Origin: Chara braunii
Lineage: Eukaryota > Streptophyta > Charophyceae > Charales > Characeae
Reading direction: 5' to 3'
Assembly (NCBI GenBank): GCA_003427395.1
Contig: BFEA01000027.1
Location: 266,892 to 287,709 of the forward strand
Length of the DNA stretch: 20,818 nucleotides
Shown here: positions 18,121-20,818 of the stretch, one piece after another
How positions within the stretch are numbered: the first letter of the stretch is position 1
Layout: each line of letters begins with the position of its first letter
The notes under the pieces: generated by a model
Seen by the model: the letters and a program-made list of their open reading frames with translations, nothing else
The model's database searches: none
Told to the model about the DNA's origin: nothing
Made by a program: the position numbers and the translations under genes

Positions 18121-18189
18121 GCGATATTGACCGTAGATATTGAAGATCAACGGCCAGAATGTCTTAATCGGTCCAAGTGGGAACTTACC
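18094..18189. mobile_element. Foldback element A (first of three)
   Basis: The left end GGGGCTAGGTCCCACTTAAC (from 18094) pairs with the right end around AAGTGGGAACTTACC (18175-18189). The arms continue inward, with roughly two thirds of bases matching, to a centre near 18143. It shares the GTCCCACT terminal word with the next two elements, but its right end is the most diverged. Confidence 0.5.
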
Positions 18190-18243
18190 AGGTCAAGTTC
18201 TCAAGTTCTCCGTCGGCTCGAGTTGTTTTTGCAGGAAGACCAC

Positions 18244-18421
18244 CGGGGGCCAAGTCCTACTGGCAGCCTTGAGTGTCCGCAACGCCCAAATCTGGACGTG
18301 TTTTCTGAACATGTGCAGAAAATTGCGTTGAGTTTCCTCAACCCCACCTCTCCACAAACACGTCCAGATTCGGGTGTTGAGGAAACTTCAACTCTGCTAC
18401 CGTAGTGGGACTTGGCCCCGG
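18244..18421. mobile_element. Foldback element B (second of three)
   Basis: The left end GGGGGCCAAGTCCTACT (from 18245) is mirrored by AGTGGGACTTGGCCCC (18404-18419). Inside, CCCAAATCTGGACGTGTTT (18285-18303) is mirrored by AAACACGTCCAGATTCGGG (18356-18374) with one mismatch. The loop contains a further perfect hairpin, GTTGAG-TTTC-CTCAAC (about 18327-18342). Ends and inner motif match element C. Confidence 0.68.
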
Positions 18422-18424
18422 GGA

Positions 18425-19087
18425 GAACTCGCGCAGGCAGATCGCCATCTCGATCGAAAAGCGTCATTTCGGCCAACGCCGCCTTGCTCTGCGATCCCTT
18501 TGGGGGCCCGGTCCCACTAGCAAAGAAGACTGGAGAAATATCCTGAATCTGGACGTGTCTTAAGCAGAGATGCCGAAAAGCAGTTCAATCTCGACAGTCT
18601 GCACCTTTCCCAACACAAGTCCAGATTCCGGTGTTCAATCCAATCCTCTTTGCTAGTGGGACCTAGCCCCGGGTGGTCCACATCGACCGCTTCGAGTTCA
18701 AAAGAACACCTTCGACGCCTACGGCAGGTTGGCCAGCCACATCGAGGAGTTAAAGAACGGAGCTCATCGGGGTCTGTAGCAACTTCTTGTTCAGGGTGCT
18801 GAAGGAGACGGACGCCTCTGTCGTAGCCAGGGGGCAAGAGGAAGAAGACCCACAGCGACAAGGTGAGGTGGAAGGAGCTGTCCGAGTCGTCCAAGAAGGT
18901 GAGACAGACAGACGCCTCCGTCTCCCTCAGCTCCCCGGCCAGGAGGCAGAGCGAGAGCAAGAGCAAGAGGAAGAAGACCCAGCTCCAAGGAGCTGTGGTC
19001 TAGGAAGGCAAAGAAGAGCACCGGTCCGACGGCGCCGCCAAGAAAGAGAGGAACTGGAAGGGCAGGAGCACCGGCAACACGAACTAG
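18425..19087 (+). pseudogene. GC3-rich coding remnants with basic region, broken by foldback C
   Basis: Protein-like, C/G-ending-codon sequence appears in short pieces in different frames. A piece before foldback C contains SANAALLCDPFGGPVPLA (about 18467-18520). After it come NTFDAYGRLASHIEELKN (about 18705-18757), then SNFLFRVLKETDASVVA (about 18778-18829). A strongly basic part follows, with GKRKKTHSDKVRWKEL and SESKSKRKKTQ, ending at TAG near 18999. The breaks near 18460 and 18700 fall at short A runs, as expected for one-base indels. The pieces share codon bias with the gene at 19466. The overlapping Gln/Glu-rich frame here is judged a shadow. Product unrecognised; possibly the same decayed gene as at 17866. 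Confidence 0.42.
18503..18670. mobile_element. Foldback element C (third of three)
   Basis: GGTCCCACTAGCAAAGA (18510-18526) is perfectly inverted at 18647-18663. Weaker pairing continues through GACTGG/GATTGG and an inner GAATCTGGAC block (18545-18554), mirrored by GTCCAGATTC (about 18619-18628). Outer bases GGGGGC..C and CCTAGCCCC match element B ends. Near-complete self-complementarity over about 75-base arms means any transcript would fold into a long hairpin. Confidence 0.7.
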
Positions 19088-19465
19088 AGCTCCGTCAAGG
19101 ACACCAAGGACAGCTTCACCAACACCAACAACAACAACAGCAGGAGCAGCAGCAACAACAACAACAACAACAACAGCAGCAGCAGCAGCAACAACAACAA
19201 CAACAGCAACAGCAAGCTCAAGCACTACACTAACGACTACACCAGGACGGCAAGGACCTGTCTCTTATACACATCTAGATGTGTATAAGAGACAGCTACA
19301 CTAACGACTACACCAGGACGGCAAGGACAGCGTCACCACCACCAAACAACAGGAGAGACAACAACAACAACAACAACAACAACAGCAGCAGCAGCAGCAA
19401 CAGCGACGTCAAGGACTGCAACAACAACAACAGCACCAACAAACAACAAGAAGAAGAACAACAAG
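19088..19465 (+). repeat. AAC/AGC triplet low-complexity region (Asn/Ser or Gln or Thr/Ala)
   Basis: Two arrays of AAC and AGC triplets (about 19118-19212 and 19354-19400) are separated by the adapter-containing block. In the frame with C-ending codons they encode Asn/Ser runs, flanked by similar peptides (VKDTKDSFTNT before the first array, SDVKDCNNNN after the second). The other frames give poly-Gln or poly-Thr/Ala. It may be the low-complexity end of the degraded gene upstream, or untranslated leader of the gene at 19466. Frame and length are unreliable because of the artefact at 19258-19295. Confidence 0.75.
19225..19328. other. Assembly artefact: Nextera mate-pair junction adapter between 33-bp copies
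   Basis: Bases 19258-19276 are CTGTCTCTTATACACATCT and 19277-19295 are AGATGTGTATAAGAGACAG. These are two inverted 19-base Tn5 mosaic ends, exactly the junction sequence of transposase-based mate-pair libraries. On each side lies the same 33-base sequence (19225-19257 and 19296-19328, beginning CTACACTAACGACTACACCA). The real genome probably has one copy of the 33 bases and no adapter. Reading frames starting here, such as one opening MCIRDS, are spurious, and frames crossing it are wrongly interrupted. Confidence 0.98.
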
Positions 19466-20365
19466 ATGTCGTTCCCGGCAGCCACTGCAGACGTCAACGC
19501 CTACACCAAGTCCGTCTTGGACATGACGTGGTCGGAGATCGCAGCCCAGACCACGAGCATACTCGCCGTGTGCTTCGAAATCGTCCCGTTCGTGGCGAAG
19601 AACGCGACGTACTTCAGGACGCTGCGGAGGTCTTCCCGCGTGTACCGGGAGCTGTTCAAAGCTCACTTCTTCGACGGGAAACCCAAGGAGACAAGGAAGG
19701 CGTTCCTCTTCATCATCTGGTGCTCCGCCTTTGTCCTTATGAAGCCGAGGGTGCAGAGGATCATCAGCTCCCTGAAGGACGACCTCTTGAAGACGGAGGT
19801 CCAGATCATCCTGGATTACCACTTCGTCAACGCCAGGGCCCAGGCCGATGACGTCAACAAGTACACGATCCTCGACGTGAGGAGCGCGTTTCCCGACTGC
19901 ACCACGCTCTTCAGGATGAGGGCGTTCGGGAAGGAGATGTACGAGTTCCACGTGTACGAGGATATCCCGACGGTGGTGGTCCCGGCGACGGAAAAGGGGA
20001 GGCAGATGCCGTCGGCGAGCATCAGCAGCACAGCAGGTCACCTCATCAAGATCCCGAAATGGTTCGCGTACCCGCACGTCGGCCAGCTGAATTTGAACGA
20101 GGACACGCAGAGAATCCACAGGAAGTTCACGGAGCACTTCTGGCGGGACGTGTTGAAGAAGAAGAGCGGGGGCCATGGTCACGGCTTCGACTCCCAGGAG
20201 TTGGAATGGTACAACACCACCATCGCCAACGACGAGTACGCGTTGGTCAAAATCGGTAATGTCATCCCGCCCAAGAAGCCGTACGACTTGGCTGACATGA
20301 TACAGTACGCTGACGAGCTGAACAGCTTGGTATCAGCCGAAGCGGACAAAAGCGAGATGTTTTGA
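19466..20365 (+). CDS. Intact 299-residue orphan protein, function unknown
   Basis: This is the only long, uninterrupted frame with natural composition in the window. The ATG has A at -3 and is the first Met after the low-complexity region. It ends in TGA at 20363-20365. Codons end mostly in C or G, unlike the LINE genes. I recognise no family. The product looks like a mixed alpha/beta soluble protein with a short hydrophobic stretch at residues 80-92 (FLFIIWCSAFVLM), too short for a confident membrane span. It is basic before this (FRTLRRSSRVYREL, 50-63), has a Gly/His turn (SGGHGHG, 234-240) and an acidic C-terminus. No signal peptide or catalytic motif is evident. Lack of introns plus decayed neighbours with the same codon bias would suit a virus-derived or recently acquired gene, but that is inference. 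A spliced host gene is also possible. Confidence 0.8.
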   Translation: MSFPAATADVNAYTKSVLDMTWSEIAAQTTSILAVCFEIVPFVAKNATYFRTLRRSSRVYRELFKAHFFDGKPKETRKAFLFIIWCSAFVLMKPRVQRIISSLKDDLLKTEVQIILDYHFVNARAQADDVNKYTILDVRSAFPDCTTLFRMRAFGKEMYEFHVYEDIPTVVVPATEKGRQMPSASISSTAGHLIKIPKWFAYPHVGQLNLNEDTQRIHRKFTEHFWRDVLKKKSGGHGHGFDSQELEWYNTTIANDEYALVKIGNVIPPKKPYDLADMIQYADELNSLVSAEADKSEMF

Positions 20366-20575
20366 TCATGGACATCCCACTCTTGTAGGTGGAGTAGCAC
20401 ATGTCGTAGAATTAGCAGATGGCAATGCAGATGATTGGGAGTCGTTGGATCCGCTAAGTAGTCGACGTGGAAGAGCACCTTGAAGGTCATCCTGCACTTG
20501 AGGAATACGGTTGATTACGACTCTTTGGCATACATCTTCGGGCGCATGCAGTGCAAGTTCACGTTGTATTAAGGG
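20366..20575 (-). pseudogene. Convergent GC3-rich coding remnant
   Basis: Read on the minus strand, pieces with C/G-ending codons appear: NLHCMRPKMYAKES (about 20559-20518), an in-frame TAA at 20517-20515, then STVFLKCRMTFKVLFHVDYL in the same frame. After a frame change FYDMCYSTYKSGMSMIK follows (about 20414-20364). The bias matches the gene at 19466, which it faces tail to tail with almost no gap. The product is not recognised. Short length and a stop make it a decayed remnant at best. Confidence 0.33.
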
Positions 20576-20723
20576 GTAATTGCAGAAATTATGAGAAATA
20601 TAATGTATCAGACGTTGTTCTTTGTGCGTGCGTGTGCGTGTGTCTGATTTGGGAGACGGGGAGAAACACGGTGTGTCATTCGTGTGTCACTATGCCAGAT
20701 ATTGTGTCAAATACAACGAAAAA

Positions 20724-20736
20724 AATAAAAAATAAA
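20724..20736 (+). promoter_or_regulatory. Candidate polyadenylation signals (AATAAA twice)
   Basis: AATAAA occurs at 20724-20729 and 20731-20736, about 360 bases after the stop of the gene at 19466. They could serve that gene, but the surrounding sequence is simply A-rich. Confidence 0.35.
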
Positions 20737-20764
20737 AATGCCCTAAATACGAGCTGATCGCGCT

Positions 20765-20768
<4 letters not shown>

Positions 20769-20818
<50 letters not shown>
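20769..20818. repeat. (CT)n microsatellite running off the right edge
   Basis: Twenty-five perfect TC units to the last base of the window. Same motif as the tract at 691-784; it may be where the assembly stopped. Confidence 0.97.

Noticed and set aside
18791-19225. 144-codon minus-strand frame rich in Val/Ala/Leu
   Set aside because: It is the antisense of AAC/AGC triplets and GC3-rich plus-strand coding remnants.
19279-19851. 190-codon frame beginning MCIRDS
   Set aside because: The start lies inside the sequencing adapter, and the rest is an out-of-frame shadow of the gene at 19466.
17872-20384. Shared ATGGACATCCC at 17872 and about 20370 as a duplicated gene start
   Set aside because: Similarity stops after 11 bases and the second copy meets a stop after six codons; chance.

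Overview
The window looks like repeat-rich nuclear DNA of a eukaryote. It has long dinucleotide and homopolymer tracts, two SINE-like elements with pol III A and B boxes, decayed non-LTR retrotransposon genes, foldback/MITE-like elements and spliceosomal-type splice-site consensus sequences. Nothing in it looks bacterial. I cannot name the organism. The dense (CT)n, (CA)n, (AAG)n and (GGTT)n tracts would fit a marine invertebrate such as a crustacean, or an alga, but that is only a guess.

Layout from left to right. Positions 1-543 hold a minus-strand open frame that runs off the left edge and looks like an exon of a Lys/Glu/Ser-rich nuclear protein. After a (CT)n(CA)n tract comes a frameshifted reverse transcriptase relic (1418-2330). 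Then follow a 76-bp duplication around a single N (2573-2725), GGTT/GGGT repeats and an (AC)n-poly(A) tract. From 3341 to 7860 there is no convincing gene, but 6164-6995 carries two copies of a ~285-bp repeat built from ~100-bp subunits. In these, one 14-nt loop is conserved while the flanking stem changes sequence and mostly stays paired. A C-rich minisatellite (7971-8330) precedes a decayed LINE (8941-13754). The LINE has ~66-bp tandem monomers in its leader, a gag-like region with a zinc knuckle, a long hydrophilic middle region and an APE-type endonuclease. It breaks off before any reverse transcriptase.

From 14.0 to 18.7 kb there is a cluster of small inverted-repeat elements: two TIR/MITE-like units, two SINE-like units in opposite orientations, and four strong foldbacks. 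The last three foldbacks stand side by side and share end sequences. They lie within the remains of GC3-rich coding sequence (17866-19087). This is followed by an Asn/Ser/Gln low-complexity region and the only clearly intact gene, a 299-codon orphan at 19466-20365. A decayed GC3-rich frame faces it on the minus strand (20366-20575). The shared codon bias suggests one block of related or co-acquired genes, possibly virus-derived. No family was recognised, so this is inference.

The sequence contains an assembly artefact. A 38-bp Tn5/Nextera mate-pair junction adapter sits at 19258-19295 between two exact 33-bp copies of the same sequence. The stretch just upstream of the intact gene is therefore not genuine as written. 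The 76-bp duplication around an N at 2649 is probably also a scaffolding join.
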